A stretch of 64,000 nt of DNA from Hydractinia symbiolongicarpus (GCF_029227915.1 NC_079885.1:21153001-21217000); one strand, 5' to 3'; numbered from the stretch's first letter, positions 47,411 through 59,709 are shown. Notes: a model not told the origin generated them from the sequence alone. Made by a program: numbers and translations.

Positions 47411-47725
47411 TGCCAGCACCAATCAAAAGGAGATCCAAGTCAGCACCAAAAAACACGTAATGTATATGACAATGAAAGTGGTCTAAGTTGGCCGCAAAAA
47501 AGAAAAGAGCGTGTTGTGTTTGCCCAGGAAGACTTGGGAAAGCTAAAAGCCAAGTTTAGACATTTGATTGAAGCAGCAGATGTGCAAAATATTACTCAGA
47601 AAGCATTCAGCGCCGTGTTAGCGAAAGGTGAAGTGAATGAGCTGGTGAAACGATATGACGAGTATTCCTTGCTGTTAAAAGTGCGGACAGAAAGGGAAAA
47701 AAAATTGTGCAAGAGAAAGAATTAA
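47411..47725 (+). CDS. unrecognised helical ORF, probably partial
   Basis: About 104 codons are open from just after a TGA to a TAA at 47723. The protein is charged and predicted helical (KLKAKFRHLIEAADVQNITQ, then LVKRYDEYSLLLKVRTEREK, ending KKLCKRKN) and there is no in-frame ATG near the start, so a 5' exon or a frame break is implied. I do not recognise the family. It could be the C-terminal end of a transposon-encoded protein or the last exon of a host gene. Confidence 0.3.
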   Translation, partial: CQHQSKGDPSQHQKTRNVYDNESGLSWPQKRKERVVFAQEDLGKLKAKFRHLIEAADVQNITQKAFSAVLAKGEVNELVKRYDEYSLLLKVRTEREKKLCKRKN

Positions 47726-48320
47726 ACTTTCTCGTACTAAAATAGTGTAGTTATGTAATCTTTAATCGCCAAGCCAATGTGGAGTGATTTTATGCTTTTC
47801 CTTAATTATTTCTCAAGATTCTATTGTTATAAAAAGCAAGATAAAATTTGTTTCTACCCATCCTCACTTCCATTCATTCTTGAATTATGTAACTCCGCAA
47901 AATTTCAGCGCTACTTTAACGATATCAACTTTATGTAAAAATATAACAGCTCAAGTTTGTTTGTATTATAGTTCCATAGTTATTCCTTCATTTTAATCTT
48001 CTTAGTATTGAGTTTGTTGGGGTTCTGCACTCTACTCTTGTAAAGTACGATGGCTCAAAAGGGTCAATATACTTAACGCTGCAAACTTTATTGACATCTA
48101 TATAAAAAACACACTAACATGGTCCTTATGCTTTTGTTCTCAACACAATGACACTTCTACGCGAGGTGATTAAAGAATAGGTCCTGATTACAGAATAAGT
48201 AATATCTAATTTTTAAAATAAACATAAATTTTGAAATTATTAGGAGTTATCGGCGAATCGCCTTTTAGAATGTTCTTCTGAATCTTAATAAGGATTGTTC
48301 TTTAAAACAAATGTTCTATC
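47726..48320. other. no gene seen
   Basis: AT-rich, with short open frames only. Confidence 0.45.
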
Positions 48321-51004
48321 CAGAGGCGTAGCCAGCGTCAGTCAGGCTCTGCGATCGACTGACCTACTTTTTTCATTTCAACACGTCGTTTTTTCCACCG
48401 CCACCGCCAACACATGAATGGGCGCACCAATTGTGCATCCCGCACAAATCTTTTCCCGGGCGGCGCACACAAGCTTCGCGCTTCACACGTCGTTTTCGCA
48501 GGATATAACAGTATCCACTTTGTTTTGCAGGCTGAGGTGTTGAATCTCTACTTTGTTTCGCAGATAGTCTTTTTCGCAGGATTACCTGCGAATTTATTCC
48601 TATGTAGTCTTGTGTCTTCCATTTATGGTCATTTTGGACGCATCCTATTGGGTAGTAAATTTCGCAGAGAGGTTAAAAATTCGCTCCATATATGGCTATA
48701 GAACATACGCAAGAAAGTAAAAAACAAAAAAAAAACAAGGCTAGCGAAGTTGTGAAGGTGAAGAAAGCATGATGTTGCTGTCAAACGTGGATCCGTATTA
48801 AGCTTTATAACTTGTATAGAGCTTCATGAAAATTCTCTATACTCGAACCATCCAATTTTTGTATCTGTATGTAAATCTTCAGATTTGTTTTCCTGTGTAG
48901 AAAGCACTTTCAAGTTTTCAGTTAGCTAGCTATTCATCCTCTTCCGTAACTCTGTGTAGACAGCAGATCTTGTAGCTATACAGAATAAAGGTATTCTTAT
49001 AACCCTTTATAACAGTTTATTTAAGGGAAATATTTTAACTTTTTATCCTGATTGTGGTCAGCTATGATTCAAGACGGTTTTAAATCAGAAGATTTTCCTC
49101 ATCTGCCTTCAAATAAAAAATTACAACCAGTATCTATTTTATTTTGCGATAATGACAAACATTCTGGGCAATTTAAACCTAATCCCTTCTGTTTCTTTAA
49201 GTTTGAGTAAAGCTACGTTAAAGCATTCTGCTCAATATTTTAAGCTAGGTTGTCATATGTTATGACAACAAAGCAAAAGAAAAGAAAAAGGGGAACGTGT
49301 GTATCATCTCGAAGTTGTTCCTTTTGCATTAGCCCAAACGTTAGTTAATCAATGTGGTACAAGACGTATGATATACGTAAACAACCTCGCGAATAAAGTT
49401 TACAAAAAGCTGTCAATCAGATTGTGATTTCTGTTACGAAGTTAGAAACGACATATTATCCTATTTAGATAGGCTATAATAGTTGTTACGCACTATGCAG
49501 TTATTTTTTCAAAATTGATTTGTGATATCTTTTTGAACGGAAAACTCCTCGAATTTGAAGCCCAGAAGAGGAATGCAGAAAGTTGATGGTTATCTTCGTT
49601 TCTCTCTTACGTAATGTTGTGGAAATTTTGCAGACTACTTTCCAGGCATTTGGGAGACCTTAAGTCTGCTTACATTCACCTTTGTAAACTTTGATGGAGA
49701 CACTTTTACTTTACCAGTTAGTTAAAAAATGATTTTGAACACTTATCTTATATAACAGCAAAAAAAAGTAAAAATAATTACCAAGATGAGATTCGAACAC
49801 ACGACTACTCCCGTTTCGGTGCTCAGAGAGGCAAAAATTTCCATTCTTGTGGGACACAATTGCGTTTTAATACAAGCTCACGAGCTTGTAACAAGCTGAC
49901 GAGCTTGTAATAACAAGTTTTATCTGCAGAACCTTGGTAGATTCATTCCCTTCAGGCTTTATTGGGAAATATAATGTAGGCACTTACTACGACAAGCTCC
50001 ACACCTCAGTGATCACGATTATTCTTCCCATTGTAACTTGCGAGAGGACGTCTTAGGTTTATTCATTGTAGTAAAGGCTCTAAGGTTTGTCTTTTTCAAA
50101 GGTTATTTAAAAAACCTTATGAACTTTCTCTTGATATATATACAGAATTGATAAGGTCAATGTTATGACGATGCTGGCAATGTATCTGTTAAAATTAATA
50201 ATTGTCATGCTAACATTTCAAAGCAAAACAGATTAGCTTTATACATATCCTTGTTCTTCTCATTGCTTAAATTTAGTTGTCTGTAATTCATGCTTTGTAC
50301 ATTATTTCTGAAACATGATGAATCCAATCAAACGTAACATATTTTTACAAATTTTCCAAAAGTAGTTTAAAATTTTATACGCAAGAATGTTCCTTACTTA
50401 ACTAATAATCCCAACTATGCCCATAATTTTAATATTTGTAACACGGTGTGTGGAACGTATTATTAACACGAGGGTTTTCAATGATTTGTATGAAGGCATG
50501 TTGTCCATGGTTCCATTTCATTATATTTTTGAATATTTTATTATATTTATGAAGAAAGAAGATTTTGATTTGTTTATTTTTTAATGACCTTCAATCTGCA
50601 GAAAACTTTATTTTGGTGCTAAATATGAAGAAAGAAGAATGAAAATTTTAATTATTGCTTTAATAACTTTCAATCTATAAAAAACATTATGATGGTGTTG
50701 TGTTGTCTTATTGCTGGTTTGATTACACCCTTGATGATAAAGATTTTAATGTATTTTATGTTGTCATTTATTCCCCTTTTTCGATCAATTTGATCAATGC
50801 TTAACGTGTACCGCGTATGTCACGGAGTCGGTTTTATGGCGTTTCAGTGCTTAAAGGGCGGAAAAAGGCGTTGGCTGGACCCGTTGGGGGGGGGTCAAAA
50901 CGCCCCCTAAACCCCCAGTTGGTTTTTATCGCACCTGTGGTGCGATGTTGACCCTGCGGGTTAATGGTTCGACTAAGGTTATTTTTTTTCTGGCTACGGC
51001 CCTG
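48321..51004. other. gene-poor stretch, possible hAT-like ends
   Basis: cagaggcgtagccag (48321-48335) and ctggctacggccctg (50990-51004) form a 15-bp inverted pair with two mismatches and resemble hAT-type ends, but no 8-bp duplication flanks them. Inside, a 50-codon plus stretch near 49270-49423 looks protein-like without a family. A tandem palindrome (acaagctcacgagcttgtaa / acaagctgacgagcttgtaa) lies at about 49873-49911. No intact gene is present. Confidence 0.3.
49783..49862 (-). mobile_element. tRNA-related SINE fragment
   Basis: The minus strand contains gtgtgttcgaatctcatcttgg, a good B-box context, preceded by tctgagcaccgaaacgggag. The A box is not convincing, so this is taken as a truncated SINE head. 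Confidence 0.35.
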
Positions 51005-51106
51005 CTAGCTATACTTTTTACCCGTGGCAACATGTTGTAGTGAGAAGACGTGTTTTTGCATGCTCGTTAAATTTGTTTTCAAAAACAAAATTTTTTAACA
51101 ACAAAA

Positions 51107-51947
51107 ATGAAATACAAATATAACTTTAATTATAACTTTTTTAACATGAGTGGAAAAGGTTCCAAAAAAAGAGTTAACACTAACAACAACAAACATGACG
51201 AATCTATTGCCGAAACTATCACTGAAGAAAAAGAACAGAAAACAACTTTCTCAACTGAACAACTACAAGCTATACTTAAAATGCAACAAGACACAATTTT
51301 TGAGGTTGTTAAAATGCAAGAGGCTCGCTTTGAAAGAGCAATTCAAGAAATTCGAAACGAAATGAAAGATCAGAACAAAGAGTTAAATAAGGAGATCGAG
51401 GATATAAAAATGGGACTGAGTTTCAATAACGAAAAACATGATCAAAAAAAAGAGCGAATAAAGCAGGTACATTGGCTACAACAAAAACAGTATGACTTTT
51501 TTGAGGAAACATATCTGAACTGGAAGATAGAGAAAGACGAAATAATTTAAGATTTGATAACGTAGAAGAAAATGAGAACGAGACATGGGAGGAAAGTGAA
51601 AGGAAAGTGAAAGGAAAGTTAAGGGTATCATTATAAACCAACTGGAAAGAAGTGACGCTGTGGAAATTGAAAAGGCGCACAGAGCAGGACGAAGAAACGG
51701 AAAGAAGAGAACCGTAGTTGTAAGATTTTTGAACTATAAAGACAAAGAGGACATTTTATCAAGATACTACAAAAAAAGGTTGTGGGAAAATAAAACTTAC
51801 ATAAATGAGGAATTCTCAGAGCACACAGCTAGAATTAGGAAGGAGATTTCCAAAGAAATGAAGTATCTGCGGGATAAAGGAATAAAGTCGAAGCTACATT
51901 ATAAGACATTAATAAAAGGAAAAGAAAACGTTGAAAATGATAGGTAA
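51107..51947 (+). pseudogene. LINE ORF1-like protein, frameshifted
   Basis: Three frames together resemble ORF1p of L1-like non-LTR retrotransposons. First is a Lys-rich N terminus and a coiled coil (51107-51515; IQEIRNEMKDQNKELNKEIE), then a segment RRNNLRFDNVEENENETW (about 51530-51600), then a C-terminal domain (51660-51947; EIEKAHRAGRR, TVVVRFLNYKDKEDIL, ARIRKEISKEMKYLRDKG). ORF1p is an RNA-binding trimer that coats the element RNA. At least two frameshifts (near 51515 and 51640) break it. The following sequence shows no endonuclease or RT, so only a dead 5' piece is present. Confidence 0.6.
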
Positions 51948-52482
51948 TTATTTTTTACACTTGTTTTTCAGGGTTTTTATTATTTTTTTTTTATATTTTG
52001 TACTTTTACACAAATTTTTGTTGTGCACATTCAGTACCTTTTTAAAATATTTTCTTCTAAAAATAATACTTTCTGACGCAAGTGGTTGCTGCACAATGGC
52101 ATTCTTAAAAAAATTTCAAGATGATGCATAAATTAACATTCTCTTTACAATGGAATCTGTGACCACATATCAAAAACTATTAACATTTTTAATGATGTCA
52201 CTTTTACGCATTCAGGCAATCTAGATGCGGAAAAAAACCAACATAAAGAGCGTCTTAATACACCGTATTATAGTATGGAACAAATTTGCTCAGACTCTTG
52301 TTGTCTTCATTAAGCGGCGGCTAATTATTATGGCGATAAAATAATCTCTGTAAGCTATTTTGACATTTGCGCTCCATTTTTAACAGTTTCGCAATATCTC
52401 AATAATGGCAGGCTATTATTCATATGTAAACATTGTATTTCGAGCCAATTGAGAGGGAAAAAGCGTAGAGTACGAAGCAGAT

Positions 52483-54061
52483 ATGTCTAACTTAATCGAT
52501 TTACATTAAAGTATTGATCTTTTCATAACATCTGAAAACTTGGATCCTAGCTTTTCTCAAAGCTCTAGCGTGGGTCCAAGACCAGTTTTCAAAGAAATAC
52601 AAAACTCTGGTGAAGATGAAACACTTGAAGAAGATACCACAAATACTGTCAAAGACTGAAGCACTGATCTGTCACATCTTCCCCCCATATCACATGAGCG
52701 AATTTATAAGTATCTTGTGCTTGGAAAAAGTTTCGACAATAAATCAAGGGGTGCAGAGAAACATAAGACCCTGGGCTACCAGTTGTTTAAAGAGAACTAC
52801 GTGAAAAAATTGAAAGTGAAAGCAAAAGTGAAAGTTGAGAGACTTTGTTTTTTTGTTAAATGTTATGTCGCTGCCTCAATGAAAAAAGAAAAATATACTG
52901 TGTACATACATCTATGTCAAGAAACTGGTGATATATTTTATGGAAAATGTATTTGCAAAGCTGGTAGCGGAGGCTGCTGTAAACACGTTGCAGCTGAATT
53001 ATATCAGTTAGTTGATTATAGAACACTTGGTGTAAAAAGCGTGCCTGATGACAAAACATGCACTGACGTTCTGCAAAAATGGCATGTTCCAGGTGGATCA
53101 GCAAATGAAGAACCAATAAAATTTTCAGAATTGATATTTGCCAAAGCTGACATAAACAAAGACGACAAGAACAGTCGTAAGAGACCACTAGTCACTGGGA
53201 ATAGATTTTTTTGTGACACACCACTGTTCGCACACACGCCGAAAGAAGAAAAATTAAAAAAATTAAGTGAAAGTTTGTTATGAACTGGAAAAGGTGTTAT
53301 AATTGCAACTTTATAGAAGGGAAATGATTACAAACCATGTAATTTTTGGACACATCTGTAACGCAGTGTATTGCCAACAAACATCTTACATCGAAAGAAA
53401 ATAAACGTCCAATACATGCAGTTATTGAAATTTGCAGTAAATAATATGGATATCAGTAAATTAGATGATAAACAACAAAAATTTGTTACTGAGCATTAGT
53501 TAATGAGGAAAGGATAATACAAATTGAAAATGAAACGTTAACCCAGGCTGCATCTAACCGTTGGTATGAGGAACGAAAAAACGTATCACTGCAACAAATT
53601 TTGGATCTGTGATTAATTGACGACCAACCATATACCCAAAATCACTATTACAAAATTTATTGCAAAGTAAAAAATTCAAATCAACTGCTTGCGATTGGGG
53701 GAAAGAGAATGAAAAGAATGCAATCAAACGTTATGAAGACATCACTAGTAACACAGTCACCAAATGTTTTATTGTTAATCCGAAATTTCCTTGGTTAGGT
53801 GCAAGCCCCGATGGTTTGATTTCATTGAATAACGAATGTTATAAAATATTACAAGTAAAATGTCCATTTACAAAACGAGATGTATCAATAAAAGAATGTT
53901 GCTTAGATAAAAGTTTCTGTTTAAAAATGGAAAACGGTACACCGAAATTGAAAAACAGCCATATTTACTATTATCAATGTCAAGGTTTAATGGCAGTCAC
54001 AGAGACTCTTGAATTGGACTTCATGGTATACACAAATATAGATACACACATTAAAAAATAA
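52483..54061 (+). pseudogene. SWIM-zinc-finger / YqaJ-nuclease-like gene, broken
   Basis: From ATG 52483 one frame runs through two in-frame stops (TAA near 52507, TGA near 52657) into the 52717-53283 open frame. That frame contains a SWIM zinc finger (GKCICKAGSGGCCKHVAAEL, i.e. CxC...CxH). After about 380 bp of broken sequence (NETLTQAASNRWYEERKNVS visible near 53535) a second frame, 53660-54061, matches the YqaJ phage-type exonuclease fold: GASPDG, then a VKCP strand, then YYYQCQGLMAV. The catalytic Glu normally two residues before the Lys of the E-x-K motif reads Gln (LQVKCP). SWIM-YqaJ proteins occur as the second gene of ISL2EU-type Harbinger transposons, which fits the convergent transposase next door. 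The copy is inactive. Confidence 0.7.
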
Positions 54062-54340
54062 AATTTGATGCACTCAGATGGGAAGGTTGCTTTCTTCCAA
54101 GACTTCACAAAATTTTATTTTGATTTTTTGATGGATAAAATTTTTTACTATTTTTTTTTTATCTAATATATATATACGCATTATATACTAATATTTACAG
54201 AATGGTGACTTAAGTCATATTCAGTCTTTGTTTTGTACTAATTGTGGTAGAAAGTTTACCAAATAACAACAAACAACCCAGATTTTATTAAGTTCTGGTG
54301 TCATAGATAATGGAAATACTGTTTGTAAAATTCTGAAATT

Positions 54341-55265
54341 TTATACTCTCTCTATCGCTCTCTCAACATGTACTCGAACAGATGCAATTCGTCTGGTTTC
54401 ATTTTCCTCTTCCAAGCTCACCTGTGATTTTCCATTCAGAAAAAGTGGTATATTCAGTGGTATACCTTCCGGAAGATCATCATCAAGTTCAAAACCTCTG
54501 TCCGCCATAACTGAGTCACCATTCTGTAGCAAGTTATATATACCGCTGTTCTTAGTTATTTTTTTATCTGAAAATCGACCAGCATACAAATCAGATACAA
54601 ACGTTACTGCTCCATTTGGTGCTATCCCGACTAGTCCTTTTGCGGTGTTATGATGTTTATAACTGGAGAATGTAGCAGACTGGCTACGATAAGATGTCGG
54701 CATTTCGATAAAAATTTGTGTGCAATCTAAAATAACACGCGTACTTGGATATTCTTTTTTGAAACAGTTCGGCATTGTATCTTGTACGGTTTTTTTAGTA
54801 GCCAAAATAGTGAGAATTCTGAATTGAGAGTGCAAAACGTCTATCCATATTATAATTATTCTACTGATGTGACATATTGCACCTGATTGCTAATTCTTCC
54901 AGCGGGAAAGCATATCTTAGTCGAACCAGTACAAGAAAGAATTTCTCTTCTGAATTGAGTGTTCTACTTCGTCCTCTTTTGTTTATTTCTTCTGATGTTT
55001 TACTTTCCATATTTGTGTTTGACCCCCAGTAAACTAGTTTACTAGCTGCTGGTTCCCAGTAGTCCAATATTATTTTGAATATATCATAGGATTCTAATCC
55101 AGTGTAAAATTTGAAGTGTGTTTCATTATGTTTGAATCTGTCAATTGTAAACTTTGTATTTTGAATATTTTTTTCTAAATTTTCAATTAGTGTTTTCAAC
55201 TCATTTTCCTGACACCACAAAAAGCCAAACGAAATAAGAAATTGACATGGCGTTCTAATTTGCAA
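54341..55265 (-). pseudogene. ISL2EU/Harbinger-type DDE transposase, frameshifted
   Basis: Two minus-strand frames join in order. The upstream frame (55265-54861) has the typical region before the catalytic core (FYTGLESYDIFKIIL, then a Leu-rich ALA-like helix ending RCNMSHQ). The downstream frame (54835-54341) is a DDE_Tnp_4 core: DCTQIFIEMPTSYRSQS, then YKHHNTAKGLVGIAPNGAVT, then SVMADRGFELDDDLP and HVERAIERV, giving the expected D, D and E. The two parts are in different frames with stops between them, so the gene is broken. It converges on the SWIM-YqaJ gene, an arrangement expected of an ISL2EU element. Terminal repeats were not identified, and the right side is interrupted by the acidic repeat and the Helitron. 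Confidence 0.75.
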
Positions 55266-55364
55266 GTAAAAATCAATTCAAGTGATACATGTGAAAGCAT
55301 CACTGATCAGAAGAATGATGAAACGTCACGTAGTGAGGATGGCGAGGATAATTATGAGGGCGAA

Positions 55365-55550
55365 GTTAGTGATGATAGTGAAGGTAGTGATGAAAGTGAA
55401 GGTAGTGATGAGAGTGAAGGTAGTGATGAGAGTAATGATGATGAAGGTAGTGAAGAAGGTGAAGGTAGTGATGAGGGTGAAGGTAGTGTTGAGGGTGAAG
55501 GTAGTGATGAGAGTGAAGGTAGTGATGAGAGTGAAGGTAGGGATGACACT
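55365..55550 (+). repeat. 18-bp minisatellite (ggtagtgatgagagtgaa)n
   Basis: About ten imperfect 18-bp units, open in several frames. In one plus frame they encode a Glu/Ser/Asp-Gly run. They separate the transposase remnant from the Helitron gene and may have expanded at the junction. Confidence 0.75.
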
Positions 55551-58011
55551 TGAATGCACGAGCTGAAGAGCGAGGTCTTCAACCGGAACGTATTGTTGTT
55601 CTTCCTTCAAGTTTTCAAGGAAGTCCACGTGCCATGGCTCAAAACTATCAAGATGCTATGGCTGTCATTGATAAATTTGGAAAACCAGATTTTTTTCTGA
55701 CTTTAACCTGCAATCCAAAATGGTGCGAGATTACAGAAAATTTGTTTGCAGGCCAACATGCACATGATCGACTTGATTTAGTTTCTCGAGTTTTTAAATT
55801 GAAACTAAATGAACTCCTAAAAGATGTTACTGAAAGGAGTGTTTTAGGTAAAACTGTATCACATGTTTATGTTATAGAATTTCAAAAAAGGGGTTTACCT
55901 CATTGTCATTTGTTACTTCATTTAGATCCCAATGATAAACTTCGGGATGCAGATGACATAGACAGTGTTATTTCCTAATCAACAGGAACAACCTGAGCTG
56001 TTTGAAATTATTTGGTCGTGTATGATTCATGGACCATGTGGCTATCTGAATCCTAATTCCAGGTGTATGGAGGATGGTGTTTGCACAAAAAACTTTCCAA
56101 AAAAATTTTTAGTGTCTACTGTTGCTGACGTTGATGGATATCCATTGTATAAACGTCGTAATAATGGAATACATATCAATGTCAATAATGTTGATGTAGA
56201 TAATCGATGGGTTGTTCCCTACAATCCATGGCTCTCCAAGAAATACAATGCACATATAAACTTAGAGGCTTGCATGTCTGTTAAATCTGTGAAATACCTT
56301 TATAAATATATTTATAAAGGTCATGATTGTGCCAACATTGAGATCAATGAACGTATTGATCACAATGAGGTACAGACGTTTTTAGACGCTAGGTATGTCA
56401 GTGCGCCAGAAGCAGTATGGCGTCTTTTTGAATTTAAAATGCATCAGCAATCTCATGTTGTCCATAGACTGCCAGTGCACTTGCCTAATAATTATATTGT
56501 TTATTTTCAGCCAGACCAGGTTGAAGAAGCTGTGAACAGAGCTGCAAATCAGGCCACTAAATTAACAGCTTGGTTTGTGCTAAATGGAGAGAATCACAAT
56601 GCTCGCCAATATTTGTATCCAGACATTCCTCTTCATTTCGTTTTCAATAACAACAGGAAAGTTTGGACACCAAGACGAAACTTTAACCTTAAAATTGTCT
56701 CTAGAATGTATAGTGTGAGTCCTCGCGCAGGTGAGCTTTTTTATTTACGTATGCTATTATTGGATACGCGTGGTGCAACATCTTATGAAGATTTAAGAAC
56801 TGTGGATGGTAATGTCGCTGAGACATTTCGTGAAACCTGTTTATTGCGTGGACTCCTGCAAGATGATACCGAATGGAACAATACTTTGCAGGAGGCTGTC
56901 AACTTTCAGATGCCTCGGCAATTAAGACAATTGTTTGCAATAATACTTATCCACTGTGAACCTTTTGATCCTTTTACTTTGTGGACAAGGTACAAGGGTT
57001 CTATGTGTGAGGATTATCTTCGCCAAATGAACGAGGATCAAGCTGAGTACAGGGTGCTTCAAGATATTCATTCTGTACTGAGACAATTTGGTAAATCTCT
57101 TACTGATTTTAATCTTCCAAGTTTAGATGAAATACCTCCAGCTGAAAACATTGACATAGCTATGGAGGCTGAAAGAGCAGAATTTAGATTAACTCGCAAC
57201 ATGAGAACGAGGTCAGGAGAACAAGAATTTGCTGCATGGCTTCTGCAACTTGGGAAAGGTGTTTTACCTGTTCGGGAACAACCACCATTCCAAGGTGCAA
57301 TTGAGGTGCCACCCAATTGTGTGTTACAACAAAATCAATGTATTGTTGATATTTTGTTTAGGGATTTTCACCCAGAAAATATGGCATCATCTGTAATACT
57401 AACACCTACAAATGATGATTCACTTCTCATTAATGATCAGGTGTTGGTGTTATTGCCAGATGAAGAAAAAAATTATTTCAGTGCAGATGATGTTGTTTGT
57501 GATGATGAGGAGGAACGGAATCAATATCCGGTGGAATTTTTAAATAGTATCACACCCTCAGGTATGCCTCCTCATTGTCTTAAATTAAAATCTGGTGCTA
57601 TTGTTATGTTATTAAGAAACATAAACATAAATAAAGGTTTATGTAATGGCACTCGCCTAATTGTAAGACGTCTTCACGACAACTGTGTCGATGCTGAAGT
57701 ACTTACTGGGAATGCTATTAGTGATCGAGTACTTATTCCAAGGCTGCAACTTGCACCTTCGGATACAGGTATGCCTTTTGTTTTGCGTCGTAGACAGCTT
57801 CAACTAAGGCTCTCTTATGCTATGACAATAAACAAGGCACAAGGTTGTTGCGTAGGCCATGTTTTTCTCATTGTCAGCTGTATGTTGCTTTTTCTAGAGC
57901 AAGAGCATTTGGTGATGTTAGAGTAAGTGTTGTTCCCTCATCAAAGCAAGGATTTTTTAATGGGAAATGTTATACTCAAAATATTGTTTACCGTCAAATT
58001 CTGAATTGAGA
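55550..58011 (+). pseudogene. Helitron Rep-helicase, frameshifted and internally deleted
   Basis: The first frame (55550-55978) carries VLPSSFQGSPRAM, TLTCNPKW and the HUH metal site in RGLPHCHLLLHL. After a small deletion (about 55970) the frame at 55965-57926 continues with [19 protein letters not shown], and the catalytic tyrosine block [13 protein letters not shown] of the rolling-circle replicase. The PIF1-type helicase part then jumps from the linker ([15 protein letters not shown], about 57110) straight to the late NMR motif ([13 protein letters not shown], about 57190), so Walker A, Walker B and the neighbouring motifs are gone, without loss of frame. The last motif, MTINKAQG, is followed by a frame break near 57845 after which ARAFGDVRV is read in another frame up to a TGA at about 58009. 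The copy cannot encode a working helicase. 5' and 3' ends were not located. Confidence 0.85.
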
Positions 58012-58598
58012 ATATTTTTCTTATCATTTGGATCAGAGCATGTATATATTACATTTTTCAGCACACTTCTATCGTCTATATGTCCACATGTTATGTACAA
58101 CCTTGCTGACGTGGACGTTATAGGTGTGTCGTGCTATTGTACACTATATGTGCGTCTGTCAGTCCTACTGTACAGGGACATGAGAACAGATGTATTAGTG
58201 GTTTTTAATTACAATGACATGTCAATGCAGTATAAACATTCTTTTGAAGTGTCCTTTACTTGGCTATATGTTGCTCCTTTAATTACGATATACTTTTTTG
58301 AAAGAAATGGTATTTGGTATATTTTCGTTATCTGCCAAAAAAATATATATATACTCCTGCAATTTCCACCTCTATTATCAATATATTGAAAATCCATCAA
58401 TTCTACCTAATTTTCTCTTTTTATTAATTTTGTCTTCTCTAAGTTATTAAATGATTTAAAATGTGATTTTTAGGCGTTTTTATGTATTGTAAACACGAAG
58501 CCTATACTCTTCTGATACAATGTTGACAACATATGACCAATTTTATAGTATTTTTTATAAATATTTTAATAATACTTAATGTATATTATCTATTAATG
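58012..58598. other. no gene seen
   Basis: Left flank of the DIRS element. The open frame at 57967-58389 is hydrophobic, has no family features and overlaps the Helitron tail. Confidence 0.45.
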
Positions 58599-58686
58599 AT
58601 TTCATTGCATAAAATCTCCGCCCGATCTAATACTGGATAAACGCCCTTTCAGGCCTTGAGGCTGAAAGTCATTACTCAGGACCTCT
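58599..58686 (+). repeat. DIRS left terminal repeat
   Basis: Perfect 88-bp inverse match to 62663-62750 in the ICR. The inner part (cgatctaatactggataaacgccctttca) also occurs inverted in the right terminal repeat. Confidence 0.9.
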
Positions 58687-58850
58687 TTCGCCAATTCACG
58701 CTAATTAAGATGGACGCTTCGTAAGTTTCTTTCATATTTTAAATTTTAAATCCACAAATATCTCTTCATTCATTCCGTGTTTGGTAAGAGATAGTACTAT
58801 TTTGTTATCCTCGGCTATAAGAGGAATGCATATCGTCATAATTTCCGATT

Positions 58851-59709
58851 TTGATGATGTTTAAACGTTTGTATCATAGAATTGATGACGACAACACTGT
58901 GGATCCCGAGGTTCCGCCCGGTGATACCCAGAGAGATGAAGAGCATGTCGAGGAACCCTCTGCTAAAAGAGCACGGTTCGAGCTCGACGATGATTCCCAT
59001 GATTCATGGGAGTTACCAGCTGCTTTGTGCGACTACGTCCACAAATACATGAAATCCCACATACCAGACAAGGATGTGAAGGAAAAAGTTCTTGCTCAAA
59101 ACCCAGTGCCGTCAAATATACGGAAGGTACCAGAATTGGATTCCTACATAAAGATACTATTACAGGACAATTCTAAGTATTCCACATTAAAGATGGAAAA
59201 AGCATTCAAAAATGTCCACGACAAATTGCATTTGGTTTTTGGACCGCTGTCCAAAATTTGGGCCATGATGGATTCAGAAAAAGAGCAGAATCCCAAAGAC
59301 GAGACTCTGAAAGAAGTGTCAAACTTATTTGAACAAACGATTCTTCTATTGGCTCAAACCCACAATTCTATGGCTTACCACAGAAGGGAGAATGTGTTAT
59401 CGACTTTGATTGATTCAACTACTAAAGTGAAGGATATCTTGAAAAACCAATCTAAAGAATTAGATGCGGCAGACAATGATTGTTTGTTCGATGACGCTTT
59501 TGAATCAAAAATGATCAAAGATAGCAAAGCCTTAAAAAAATCTGAAGGCATTTTCACCGGATTGAAATCACCACGGACATCAACTTCTTCCTCCAGAGGA
59601 GCTTCATCATCATCAGGTTTCTCAGGCAATCGGCCCTTTCGGAAAGGCCCCCTGTTTCAAGGGCGAGGCAGGGGGAACAACCTGTGGAAAGGAAGCAACC
59701 AAAACAGAG
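58851..59709 (+). CDS. gag: DIRS Gag-like protein (spliced C-terminal exon 62895-62950 likely)
   Basis: From the ATG cluster at 58851 the frame encodes an acidic N terminus with a basic patch (AKRARFELDDD), a helical Gag-like body (DSYIKILLQDN, VFGPLSKIWAMMDSEKEQ) and a Ser/Gly/Arg-rich tail (GRGRGNN). At 59709/59710 the sequence ACAGAG|GTAAAA is a good splice donor in phase 1. At 62894/62895 tatttatatttcag|GCAGAGG is a good acceptor, and the 56-nt exon after it reads in the same phase as an RGG box (GRGSFRGAYRGNRGRGST) and stop. A spliced RNA would therefore give a Gag of about 305 residues ending in an RNA-binding RGG tail, while unspliced RNA would carry RT and recombinase. DIRS Gag is thought to package the RNA. 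The splice is inferred. Confidence 0.7.

Noticed and set aside
55326-55628. Thr/Phe- and Ser/Leu-repeat frames on the minus strand
   Set aside because: Complement of the 18-bp minisatellite.
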